Below are positions 34,401 through 42,971 of a stretch of DNA of 64,000 nucleotides, piece by piece. Position 1 is the stretch's first letter; the number at the start of each line of letters is the position of its first letter. The notes below the pieces were generated by a model. It worked only from the letters and a program-made list of their open reading frames with translations, did not search any database and was not told where the DNA came from. The position numbers and the translations under genes are program-made. Source of the stretch: Planctomycetota bacterium. GTDB lineage: Bacteria; Planctomycetota; UBA1135; GCA-002686595. Where the stretch lies: contig DUBE01000058.1 of NCBI GenBank assembly GCA_012960475.1, positions 1 through 64,000 of the forward strand. Direction: 5' to 3'.

Positions 34401-37285
34401 CGGGCCCCCAGCCAGCGGAACCAGGTGGAGAGTTGTTTGCTGCCCAGATTGGTTCGTACAGTTTCGTCTTCGTCCTGCTCACAGAATACGTCGATCGAGT
34501 CCCAGTCTCCCTCGATACCGACAGAGACGCTTTGGACATGGGTCTTGAAGGACTCCAGCTTGCGGGCATCCATCTGGCTCCAGGCATAGTAGGCAAAGCA
34601 GAAGCGGAATTTGACTTCGTACCACTCGCAGTCAGTCCACTTCGTAAAACGCTTGGTGGAGTTGGAGAGGGTGTTGAGTTTCTTGGTCAGGAAGTCGAAC
34701 TCTTCGGCTGTACCCGAGGCCCCAGGGATCTCGATCAGGCGGCCTGCATTTCCATCGAACTCGACCCAACCGCTGATGGCCATGGACCAGTCCATCAACA
34801 TCTGGAAGGTGGGGTTCCGCTCTTCGTTCATCATCAGTGGCGTCAAGATTGCCTTGGCGTCGGCGACTTTCTTTTGCTTGATCAGTGCGTGTCCCAGGTC
34901 TGGCAGGCGGAACTGAGTGACTTCTGCCTTGAACTTGGGGTCTTCACCAAAAACACTGATGACGCGTAGTAGCACTCGTTCAGCTTCGGCCCACTCGCCC
35001 AGATCGCGCCAGTGGGCTGCCTCGCGCTTTAGGGCGGTCAAGTTCGGTGTTCCCATCGGATTGGTGCGTGAGAGCAGCTCGGCCATTTCACGGAGCAGCA
35101 CACCTCTCTGCTCCTCGTCCGTACTGTCCTCCAGCGTTGCGCTGAGCTGGTTGTAGAAGGAAATGATCGCCTTTGAAGTGCGACTCTCCTCGCTGTATAG
35201 CTGGTTCATCACCTCCAGGATTGCTCGAGCTTCCGACCGGCTGCCCAATTCAAGCTGGCTGCGCATGATCATGTCGAGGGTCCAGTTGGCCAGTTTGGCC
35301 TGTTCCGGGTAGTCCTCATAGAAGGTTGCCAGCAGGGTGATCACCTGCTGGTATTGCTTGAGTTGGTAGTGGGAGAGGCCCCGGAAGAACTCGGCTTCCA
35401 TACTGGCCGCCTTGCGGGCCTGAAGTCTCGCGGGAATCTCTGTGGCTCTGCCTGGATCGTTGCGCACCACATCCAGGTACAGATCAAAGCGCTCAATGCC
35501 TTCGGCGTACTTGCGCTCACGTACAAGGCAGACGCCGGCTTTGACATAACCCTTCTCCCAGTGCTCGCTGTCTTCGGGGATCTTGCCGTAGGCGCTCTTG
35601 GCTCCCTGCCAGTCGCGTTTGTCATAGGCCTTTTCACCCCGGCGCCAGAGGATCACGTCCTCCCGGTCACTGCCCGCCTCGCTGACCCACATCTCGGCTT
35701 CTCCCAGCATGTGCTCGAGGATCTGGGTGTCACTGTTTGCGGCCTTGCTGACCTGACGGATCATGGCGTAGTAGGACTCAGCGTTCTTGCGATCGAGTTC
35801 CGGATCGCCGCCGCGGTACCGCTTCCAGCCTTCGCGAAAGGCATAAGCCGATTCGAGCGGACGTTCGGCGGCGCGGTAGGCCAGGCCCAGCAGGTTGAGG
35901 ACCTTGGGCCCTAGTTCCAGGCGCACGTTTTCCGCTGACCCATCCAAGTTGGCCATTACCTCCTTGAGGATGACCAGGGCTTCAGGGTGGTTGCCCGAGC
36001 GATACTCGCCTTCTGCGGCGGCCACGCGCAGTTCGGGGGAAACGGCCACCCCTGGGCGGCTGGAGATCTCGCTGATCAGCTTCTGAGCCTGGGTTCGCAG
36101 GGAGTTGCGCTGGTTCTCGTCGGCGGTCCTCGTGGCCAGACTCATGGCCAGGCTGGTGGCGTCTTGGCGTAGGCGTTTGTTGCGCACAGCCTGCTTGACT
36201 TCTTCTTCGGTCTCATACCACTTGGCGCTGCCGTTGGCGAAGTTGCCGCCGATCCAGCCGCCCACCGCGAGGAAGGTACGCGCCGCTTCGAGCATTGCTT
36301 CGTAGCCCTGGGCTGTTGTGGATACCCCTTCTTTGGCGTGTGTGTTGAGGAAGTGCAGAGCGTAGCGCACCGCTTCCGAACTGTCATTGGCGCTCGTGTG
36401 TGCCTTCAGCAGGCCGGGGATTGCAATTTGCATCAGGGCAAAGCGCACCTCGACGTCGGCGGCTCTCAACCCGAAGTCTTTCTTGACTGACTCCCATTCA
36501 GCGAGGTCGGAGGGCAGTGTAGTTTCAACCACCGCCGCGTAAAAGTCAGCCGATTCACTCCAGAGCCCCTGGTAGGCGAAGACATCGCCCATGCCCGAGT
36601 ACGCGCGCAAAGCGTAAAGGGTTCCTTCTCCAGCGCTGAAGACCAGGTCCTCATAGGCGGTCAGGGCAGCGTCAAAAAAGTAGGTCGTGCTGGGGTCGCT
36701 GCGACCAATGTTGGCCAGCATGCTGCCGCGATTGAGCATCAACTCGTACATCTCGCGGGTTTGACGTTCACCGCGCTCCTCGTTGCTCAGGCTCTCCAGG
36801 GTGGCAATCAGATCAGCCGTGCGCTCCACTGCGCCCGTGAGCACTTCGGCCTGACGCGCACGCAGGGTCTGCGCTTCTTCCCCGGCAGCCTCTTCCAGGG
36901 AGATTTCAATGGCCCGGGCATAGTAGGCGCTGGCTTCCACCAGGGCCCGCTCTGCCGAACCTGCGTAGGGGGAGTTGCCGTACTCGTCGAGGAAGGACTC
37001 GAAGCAGCTGAGCGCCTCCTCAAACAATTCCAGGCGACGTGCGGGGTCGCGCTCGTTGAGGGCGCCAGCCGAGATCACTTCGCAACGGGTGGCCCGCAAT
37101 CTGTCGGCAACCTTGCTCGAAGCTCCCTTTTCGGCATTCGCCAGCACCGCGTCGGCCAGATCCACAAAAGCCCACTGGGTTGCCAGGCCCTGGGCGAATC
37201 GGACTTCGGTCTCCACATCCCCGCCGCTTTGGCTGAGGACGGGGGCAAGAAGCAGGAGGGACAGTAGGGGCGTCGCGCTTTGCAT
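34397..37285 (-). CDS. Large exported TPR-like repeat protein
   Basis: 962 aa from the ATG at 37285, which gives MQSATPLLSLLLLAPVLSQ as signal peptide; an ATG at 37312 would add nine residues. The whole protein is helical with degenerate TPR-like pairs: ARRLELFEEALSCFESFLDEYG, AYRAAERPLESAYAFREGW, RKYAEGIERFDLYLDVVRND, YQQVITLLATFYEDYPEQAKLA. The C-terminal 170 residues (after FRLPDLGHALIKQKK) resemble the repeats less. No lipobox or membrane helix is seen, so it is likely periplasmic. Its stop overlaps the next gene's start. It is probably a scaffold of the proposed secretin-Tol machine. Confidence 0.65.
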   Translation of the reverse strand: MQSATPLLSLLLLAPVLSQSGGDVETEVRFAQGLATQWAFVDLADAVLANAEKGASSKVADRLRATRCEVISAGALNERDPARRLELFEEALSCFESFLDEYGNSPYAGSAERALVEASAYYARAIEISLEEAAGEEAQTLRARQAEVLTGAVERTADLIATLESLSNEERGERQTREMYELMLNRGSMLANIGRSDPSTTYFFDAALTAYEDLVFSAGEGTLYALRAYSGMGDVFAYQGLWSESADFYAAVVETTLPSDLAEWESVKKDFGLRAADVEVRFALMQIAIPGLLKAHTSANDSSEAVRYALHFLNTHAKEGVSTTAQGYEAMLEAARTFLAVGGWIGGNFANGSAKWYETEEEVKQAVRNKRLRQDATSLAMSLATRTADENQRNSLRTQAQKLISEISSRPGVAVSPELRVAAAEGEYRSGNHPEALVILKEVMANLDGSAENVRLELGPKVLNLLGLAYRAAERPLESAYAFREGWKRYRGGDPELDRKNAESYYAMIRQVSKAANSDTQILEHMLGEAEMWVSEAGSDREDVILWRRGEKAYDKRDWQGAKSAYGKIPEDSEHWEKGYVKAGVCLVRERKYAEGIERFDLYLDVVRNDPGRATEIPARLQARKAASMEAEFFRGLSHYQLKQYQQVITLLATFYEDYPEQAKLANWTLDMIMRSQLELGSRSEARAILEVMNQLYSEESRTSKAIISFYNQLSATLEDSTDEEQRGVLLREMAELLSRTNPMGTPNLTALKREAAHWRDLGEWAEAERVLLRVISVFGEDPKFKAEVTQFRLPDLGHALIKQKKVADAKAILTPLMMNEERNPTFQMLMDWSMAISGWVEFDGNAGRLIEIPGASGTAEEFDFLTKKLNTLSNSTKRFTKWTDCEWYEVKFRFCFAYYAWSQMDARKLESFKTHVQSVSVGIEGDWDSIDVFCEQDEDETVRTNLGSKQLSTWFRWLGAR

Positions 37286-37416
37286 TGATCGCGGGGGGCT
37301 AGTGGCCAGCATCGGCTCTGGTGGGTGGCCCGTTGAGGTTGGTTTGTGGGCTGGATTGGGGGACTGGACTGTTGGACATACCGTCCAGGTGCGCAGAGGA
37401 TACGGGACGGGGATCC

Positions 37417-37472
37417 AAAAGGAGCGTCTGGCTATGCTCCGGGGCGGGCGCCCGTGCGGACGCCCGCCCCGG
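37417..37472 (-). terminator. Tandem hairpins with U-tract after secretin paralogue B
   Basis: A perfect 12-bp stem, CCGGGGCGGGCG (37439-37450) with CGCCCGCCCCGG (37461-37472), lies 22 nt beyond the secretin stop. It is followed on the minus strand by a second stem GGAGC/GCTCC (37436-37440 with 37421-37425) leading directly into UUUU (37420-37417). The two stems share two bases and so are partly exclusive. This is a plausible terminator or attenuator before the large TPR gene. Confidence 0.55.
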
Positions 37473-37493
37473 GGTCTTCTGGCAGGGGTTGGT

Positions 37494-40097
37494 TCACTGG
37501 GTCAGGCCGAGTTCGGCTGCCGTGGGCTCAAGCTCGCGGGGAATGATGACCTTGGCCTTGAGCAGAATCAGCAGCTTCTCGTTGCTTACGAAATGCCCTT
37601 TTCGTTCGAAGAGGAATGAGAGGAAGGGGATCTTGTTCAAGATCGGCACACCGGACTGCATGTCCTGCTTGCGCGAGATCTTGTTGCCCCCCAGCATTAC
37701 GGTGGCTCCGTCGGGAATGGGCACCGAGGTGCGCACCCGTTGGATCTCCACTTCAGGGAGTTCGATGGTCACCGAGTTCGATGAGCCAAGGGTCGTGGCG
37801 CGCTGTTCGATCGGGCGCGTCAGATGGGCAATCGTTGGCCGCAATTCCAGGTTGATGAAGCGCCGGTCAGCGGAAACGACTGGGCGCACGTCGAGCACCA
37901 CGCCGTCCTGGATAACTTGCACGATTGGGTCAGCGATGGAAGCCGCCTGGGCGATCTCCACATCAAAGTCCGCCACATAAGCCACCTGGTTGAGCACCGA
38001 CAGGTTGGCCCGCGCGGCGTTGTGCACCAGGATGCGGGGGGCGGTGACCAGTTCGACGCGTTCTGACTTTTGTACGGCGCGCAGGATGACCTCAAGCTCG
38101 AGGTCGTTGAGGAAGGTCCATTGGAACGATACTCCGCCAGAACCGCGGAAATCATCCGTGCCCAGTTGGCTGCCATAGAGGTGCTCCACCCGGGCGCGCA
38201 GGGCGCCGTCTTCGCCTTCATCAAAGAAGGCGCCGACCGTGTTGTCGGAACCGGGAGAGCCAGCCAGATCGGAACTGATCGACGGGTCGCCGAAGTCGTT
38301 CATGTCGTTGCCATTGGTGCCCAAGCCGGGCTGGCCGAGGCCGGTGAAGTCCACGCCAATGTCCTCAAGGAAGTTGTCCTCGACCTTCATGAATTGGGCT
38401 TGGATATCCACCATGATTCCGGTCGCTTCACGCAGGTCCTCAAGCAGGGATGCGATCTGGGCCTGCACCTCAGGAGTCTGGTTGACCACCATGGCGCCTG
38501 TGTCGGTGATGCGGATCGAGTTGTTGGCATCCAGGTCCCAGGACTCGGGATCGATCGTATTGCGGATCAGATCCTCAAGTAGATCAGAGGCCAGTACGTT
38601 GGTCTCGCGTTCGGGCAGGTCCTCGTCCGGGGGGAAGAGTCCGCCTGAGGGAGATACGTTGATGTCCCGGCCCGGGAAATCGGGAATCGGGTTGATCAGG
38701 TCGTGCACCTTGTAGTTGGCTTGGACCTGACCGCCGGTCAGTTCGTCCGCCACAATGAAGCGCACCACTCCGTCCTTGACGGTCCAGCGCAGACTCTCGC
38801 TTGTTTCTGAAATCAGGTCCAGCACCTTGCGTACGCTGCGTTCGGTGCGCAGGGAAAGGTTGATAGTGGTCTCGTCCTCGCCCAGTTCGTCGCGCACCCG
38901 AGCGCTGACATGGAAGTTGACTCCTGTCAGGTCCTGCAGGTAACTGGCCACGGATTCGAGAGGATCCTCGTCAAAAGGCGGGGCGAAACGCACATCGTCG
39001 AGGCGGTTCATGATCGCTGAGCGCTCGGCGTCACCTGCGGTGCCCACATTGGCTGAGATCGGTCGGCGGTTGGCTACCTCGCGCCAGCGGTCCATATCAA
39101 AAACCAACGGGTCGATCTGGGGCACATCCATCATGCCCAACTCGTCCATGGTCTTGAGCCACTGCTCGCGATAGTGCTTGCGGTTGCGCTCGTCGGTGGT
39201 CACGTGGCGCAACTCGCGGGCGGCGCGGGAGAGATCCTGGGCAGACTTGTTGTCCGGCTCCCGTTGTAGAACCAATTGGCACCACTTTTCAGCATCGCGG
39301 TACTTGTTCGCCAGGAAGGCCTGGTTGGCCTGTTCGTACCAATGCTCCAGTTGCATTTCGCGCCGGGCCACTTCTTCATCTTCCGCCTGGGCCGTGGCCG
39401 CTTCGGCAGCCTCTCGGGCGAGGCGTGCGCTGTTCACTTCAGCATCGGCTCGTGCCTTTTGCGCCCCTTCCAGACGCCCTTCAAGCAGTGAGCGGTCCAG
39501 GTTGCCTCGAGCGATGGCGGGAGTCCAAGCCAGGACGGCCAGAGCCATGCGGTAGTGCTCCACTGCTCCGCCATAGTCGGCGGCCTGCATGGCGCTATCA
39601 CCCTTGCGCGCGTGCTCGCTGGCCTCCAAGCGGGCCATTTGGCGTTGGACCAAAATGCGCTCTCCAGCATTGTCGAAGGCGTCGATGGACTCGGAGAACT
39701 TGTCTCCCAGCAGAGCTTGCACCCGGCGCAATCCTTCGACGGCGCCCGCGTTGGAAGGATCGAGTTGCAGGGCCTGGCTGTAGCTCAGGGCCGCTGCATC
39801 GAGATCGGCCTGGTCGATTTCTGCAACCGCCTGGTTCACCAGATCCTGTGCCATGGACAATCGTGCTTGCCGTCGGCGCGCAACCCGGTCCATGGCTTCG
39901 TCATCTTGGACCGGGGCTGGTTCGGTCTTGATGGGTTGCGTCACTTCAGGCAGGACGGCCGCAGCGACCAGGGCGTTGGCGCCCTCCTGTTGAGGGGACT
40001 GGCAGGATGCGATCAGGGTGAGGATCGCCACGGGGGCCAAGAGAGAAGAGGCCGGTGCCGGAATTTGAAGCATCGCTGAACGGTTACGGAACCGCAT
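37494..40097 (-). CDS. Secretin-family lipoprotein with TPR-like N-terminus (paralogue B)
   Basis: 867 aa from the ATG at 40097 (a later ATG at 40073 is possible). The leader ends in LTLIASC, a good lipobox. Residues about 70-330 are helical and TPR-like with an Ala/Glu-rich coiled segment (AREAAEAATAQAEDEEVARREM). STN/N0- and N1-type segments follow: SVASYLQDLTGVNFHVS, VRKVLDLISETSESLRWTV and EVQAQIASLLEDLREATGI. The C-terminal secretin domain has VLDVRPVVSADRRFINLELRP, IPDGATVMLGG and VPILNKIPFLSFLF. It is clearly paralogous to the protein encoded at 27788-30442. It is the first gene of the minus-strand cluster. It should assemble an outer-membrane pore anchored by its own lipid. Confidence 0.82.
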   Translation of the reverse strand: MRFRNRSAMLQIPAPASSLLAPVAILTLIASCQSPQQEGANALVAAAVLPEVTQPIKTEPAPVQDDEAMDRVARRRQARLSMAQDLVNQAVAEIDQADLDAAALSYSQALQLDPSNAGAVEGLRRVQALLGDKFSESIDAFDNAGERILVQRQMARLEASEHARKGDSAMQAADYGGAVEHYRMALAVLAWTPAIARGNLDRSLLEGRLEGAQKARADAEVNSARLAREAAEAATAQAEDEEVARREMQLEHWYEQANQAFLANKYRDAEKWCQLVLQREPDNKSAQDLSRAARELRHVTTDERNRKHYREQWLKTMDELGMMDVPQIDPLVFDMDRWREVANRRPISANVGTAGDAERSAIMNRLDDVRFAPPFDEDPLESVASYLQDLTGVNFHVSARVRDELGEDETTINLSLRTERSVRKVLDLISETSESLRWTVKDGVVRFIVADELTGGQVQANYKVHDLINPIPDFPGRDINVSPSGGLFPPDEDLPERETNVLASDLLEDLIRNTIDPESWDLDANNSIRITDTGAMVVNQTPEVQAQIASLLEDLREATGIMVDIQAQFMKVEDNFLEDIGVDFTGLGQPGLGTNGNDMNDFGDPSISSDLAGSPGSDNTVGAFFDEGEDGALRARVEHLYGSQLGTDDFRGSGGVSFQWTFLNDLELEVILRAVQKSERVELVTAPRILVHNAARANLSVLNQVAYVADFDVEIAQAASIADPIVQVIQDGVVLDVRPVVSADRRFINLELRPTIAHLTRPIEQRATTLGSSNSVTIELPEVEIQRVRTSVPIPDGATVMLGGNKISRKQDMQSGVPILNKIPFLSFLFERKGHFVSNEKLLILLKAKVIIPRELEPTAAELGLTQ

Positions 40098-40648
40098 GGG
40101 GCTTGGGGGGGGGTGGGGTGACCTGGGGGTCGGTGGGACCGACCTCAAGGAAATACAGGGGGGGGATCCGTGAGCGCCGACTGGCTCGGCGCACGGGATG
40201 GGGGGAGAAGCATGCAGCGCGCACGAAGAGAATCGCACGCATGGCAATCAAGAGAACCCGTCGGAGGTTGTGCTGCGTTCTTGTATGGGAAGCAGCAGTT
40301 GCTATCAACGGGGTGAGTGATGTGACTAGAAAGGAACGGCCCAAGAACCGATTCTCGTGGGGGATGCGCGGCTTGCAGCGCGGCCCGGGCAGGAGGGTTG
40401 ATACCGGTTGGACCCCAAGGTTGTCCTGGCGCGCAGGACCCCAGGGCCTGGGTGGTGCCCCGCGGACGGGCCGCGGGGTTGGTTGGTCTTGGAAAAGAAG
40501 GAGCGGGAGCATACCCCTGGGGGCAGGGAGGGTCAACGCTCACGCTGGGGTCTCTCTGCTGGCGGGGGCAACCCGCATCGCCCCTACCCGGGGGCCAGGG
40601 GCCGGTTACCCCCCGACAAGGGCTCGTTCAGAGGGGCGCGGATCCCTC
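40098..40648. other. 551-bp gene-free region upstream of secretin paralogue B
   Basis: GC-rich and repetitive in G/C runs. Open frames on both strands (one of 265 codons on the plus strand) show no family-like composition, so no gene is called. It contains a 7-bp hairpin near the secretin start (40174-40192) and an 8-bp hairpin CCCCGCGG/CCGCGGGG near 40457-40480. It must hold the end of the mtaB-UDG transcript and the promoter of the secretin cluster; I could not place either. Confidence 0.4.
40174..40192. promoter_or_regulatory. 7-bp perfect hairpin upstream of secretin paralogue B
   Basis: GCGCCGA (40174-40180) pairs with TCGGCGC (40186-40192) over a 5-nt loop, about 77 nt before the ATG. 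It may be a leader hairpin or an operator. No U-tract follows. Confidence 0.35.
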
Positions 40649-41452
40649 TCAGGCGCCCCCAGGCAGGCCCAACTCTTCCATGGCGAGCTGGATGTCCTCC
40701 CAGCAGGCGGCCTTGGCTGCAGGGGTCTTGAGCAACTCCCTGGGATGGTGGGTGGGCACCACGGGGGGGCCCTCTGGCCGGTGAATTCGGCCCCTCAGGC
40801 CCTGGAGGTCAGGGTTCAGACCCAGAACCGAGCCAGCGCAGGGGCCCCCTAGGGGCACCAGGACCCGGGATTTGAGCAGTTCCAGCTGGCGCTGGAACCA
40901 GGGGGAGCAGAGTTCGACCTCTTGCTGGCTGGGGGCTCGGTCCTCGGGTGGGCGGCATTGGACCAGGCTGACCAGGGCGGTTTTTTGGGGTGAAAGCTTC
41001 ATGCCCTGGGTGATGATCTTGTCGAGCAATTCTCCTGGCGGGCCCGCTAGAGGGCTGCCGCAGGCTTCTTCCGCCGCTCCGGGGGCTAGATTGAGGAAGG
41101 TGACTCCGGAGGAGCCATCCCCCCGGGCGAAGACCGGATTTTTTCGGCTGTGGCACAGATCACAGGCCCGGCAGGCCTCGATTCCACGCTGAAGTTCGGT
41201 CAGGTTCGTTGCCCGGGCGGCGGCCTGCCGGTTTCTTGTCAGGCCATCTGCTGGATCCTGCTGTCCAGAGGGATCCTCGGTCGCACTCACCTCAGGCTGC
41301 TCACTCCGCACGGACCCGGCATCGGTTTCGGGGCTGATTGTGGTCTCTTCCCTTTCCGTTTGCCCCTGGCCATGCCACTCCCTGCGCTGGGTTTCGCGTG
41401 CCAGGGCGCGAGCAAGGCTGGCGAGTTCAGAGGGTGGATCGTGGGCGGGCAT
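40649..41452 (-). CDS. Uracil-DNA glycosylase, family 4 (Fe-S type)
   Basis: 267 aa from the ATG at 41452; an ATG at 41497 is also in frame. The first 85 residues are a low-complexity Gln/Glu-rich extension. The catalytic core has the family 4 hallmarks: C97 and C100 (CRACDLC) with C166 and C182 (CRPPEDRAPSQQEVELC) as the four 4Fe-4S ligands, motif A LAPGAAEEACGSPLAGPPG (122-140), and HHP at 235-237. In motif A the usual GEAPG(A/E)xED is slightly degenerate. It removes uracil from DNA in base-excision repair. It follows mtaB by 64 bp, so they are probably co-transcribed. Confidence 0.88.
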   Translation of the reverse strand: MPAHDPPSELASLARALARETQRREWHGQGQTEREETTISPETDAGSVRSEQPEVSATEDPSGQQDPADGLTRNRQAAARATNLTELQRGIEACRACDLCHSRKNPVFARGDGSSGVTFLNLAPGAAEEACGSPLAGPPGELLDKIITQGMKLSPQKTALVSLVQCRPPEDRAPSQQEVELCSPWFQRQLELLKSRVLVPLGGPCAGSVLGLNPDLQGLRGRIHRPEGPPVVPTHHPRELLKTPAAKAACWEDIQLAMEELGLPGGA

Positions 41453-41516
41453 GGCAAGGAAGGAACCAAGGGCCCAGTGCTGCAGGCCCGACAACATTCT
41501 AGGGGAAAGGTGACTG

Positions 41517-42818
41517 TCAAGCCACGGGCAGGGGACTCCGGCCCAAGAAGCCCAGCGGCGAGGTGGGGTCTTGAGCCAGGCGCACATCCACTGCCTTGGG
41601 CAGGCCAGTCAGTTCTTTGGGATCCACGCGCACTCTCTGGTAGCGTCCAGACAGGCCTACGAAACCCTCGAGGACCACAGTGTCCCGGCGGCCGATCAGC
41701 GAGCGCCCATAGGCCTCGGCTACCCCGGCGGCCATCTCCGACAGGGCCGCACGTCGCTCGCGCACGACTTCTGGGGCGGGTCGGTCGCTTTGTTCCGCAG
41801 CGGCCGTTCCGGGGCGCGGTGAATAGGGAAACACATGCAATCGGGCGAAACCCGCTTCTTCTACGGCTGCCAGAGTCTCGGCAAATTCGGCCTCGCCCTC
41901 TCCGGGGAAGCCCAGCAGTACATCGGCGCTGAAGGCCGGCAGGTCCAGGCGATCTTGGATGCGCGCGCAGGCATCGAGATAGGTACGCCGGTCGTACCAG
42001 CGATTCATCAGGCGTAGAACCAGATCTGATCCCGACTGCATGGGCATGTGCAGGTGGGGCGCGATGCGGTCAGGCCGGTCGGCCATCAGACTCGTTAGAT
42101 GAGCGTCCACTTCGGTGGCTTCTATGGAAGAGAGACGTAGCCGGAAGGGCTGCGGTCGCCCCTCACGATCCTCGCACTCAAGGTCCACCAGTTGCTCCAT
42201 GAGTTCCGCCAGACTCGAATCCAAATCCCTGCCCCAGTGGCCGATATGGATGCCGCAGAGCACAATTTCCACATGCCCTGCAAGTACCAGGCGCTGCACC
42301 TCGGCACACAACTCGGCTGCCGGTCGGCTACGGCTGGCACCGCGTACCTTGGGAATGATGCAGAACCCGCAGGCCATGTCGCAGCCATCTTGAATCTTCA
42401 AGAAGGCGCGCGTGTGGCCGCTGAATTCGGTCACGCCGGAGGGGATGCCCAGTTCTTCTGGATCCACCTCGTGTCCCAACTCACGGAGAAAATTGACCGG
42501 GCGCTTGGCCTCGCCGTTGCCCAACACCCACTGCACCCCCGGGAGGGTGCGCAGGATTTCGGGTTCACTCTCCGACAGGCATCCCGTGACACAGATGCGT
42601 GCCGTTGGCTGTTCCCGGGCGATGCGCCGTATCAGCTTGCGTGCTTTGCGCCCTGCTTCAGCGGTGACCGTGCAGGTGTTGACCACGATCAGGTCAGCCT
42701 TGGAATCCGCCTCCTCCATGCCTCGCCGAAGCAGAGCTTCGCGCAGGACCTGGGTGTCGTATTGGTTGGCTTTGCAGCCGAAGGTGACGAAGCGGACCGA
42801 TTTCACAGGGGAAACCAT
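41517..42818 (-). CDS. mtaB: tRNA (N6-threonylcarbamoyladenosine-C2)-methylthiotransferase MtaB
   Basis: 433 aa from the ATG at 42818; the frame remains open upstream only as a shadow of the divergent gene. The N-terminal UPF0004 domain has C15 (FGCKANQYDT), C49 (NTCTVTAEA) and C80 (VTGCLSES) for one 4Fe-4S cluster. The radical SAM domain has C146, C150 and C153 (CDMACGFC) followed by IIPKVRG, as in MtaB rather than MiaB or RimO. The C-terminus is a TRAM-like domain. It adds methylthio to t6A37 of ANN-decoding tRNAs. Length is normal. Confidence 0.9.
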   Translation of the reverse strand: MVSPVKSVRFVTFGCKANQYDTQVLREALLRRGMEEADSKADLIVVNTCTVTAEAGRKARKLIRRIAREQPTARICVTGCLSESEPEILRTLPGVQWVLGNGEAKRPVNFLRELGHEVDPEELGIPSGVTEFSGHTRAFLKIQDGCDMACGFCIIPKVRGASRSRPAAELCAEVQRLVLAGHVEIVLCGIHIGHWGRDLDSSLAELMEQLVDLECEDREGRPQPFRLRLSSIEATEVDAHLTSLMADRPDRIAPHLHMPMQSGSDLVLRLMNRWYDRRTYLDACARIQDRLDLPAFSADVLLGFPGEGEAEFAETLAAVEEAGFARLHVFPYSPRPGTAAAEQSDRPAPEVVRERRAALSEMAAGVAEAYGRSLIGRRDTVVLEGFVGLSGRYQRVRVDPKELTGLPKAVDVRLAQDPTSPLGFLGRSPLPVA

Positions 42819-42971
42819 AACCGTGGTCGGGCCGGCGCGCCAAGTGAGGGGAGTGCCCCGTAGCCTCTTCTCCTCCCCGGGGGTAGGATCCCGCGCGGCG
42901 CGCTTGTCTTGCCCCTGGGCTTCGTGCGATCCTCTTGTCTGGTTTCCAGTCGGCGGCCCTATCTGATACCC

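Noticed and set aside
27788..40097. Calling the secretin locus a type II secretion system or type IV pilus
   Set aside because: No secretion ATPase, inner-membrane platform, pseudopilin or prepilin peptidase genes are present; ExbB/ExbD are not part of those systems.
40055..40852. 265-codon plus-strand frame across the gap between secretin B and the uracil-DNA glycosylase
   Set aside because: It overlaps the ends of two well-supported genes, has a Gly/Arg/Trp-rich composition typical of GC-rich non-coding frames, and shows no domain.
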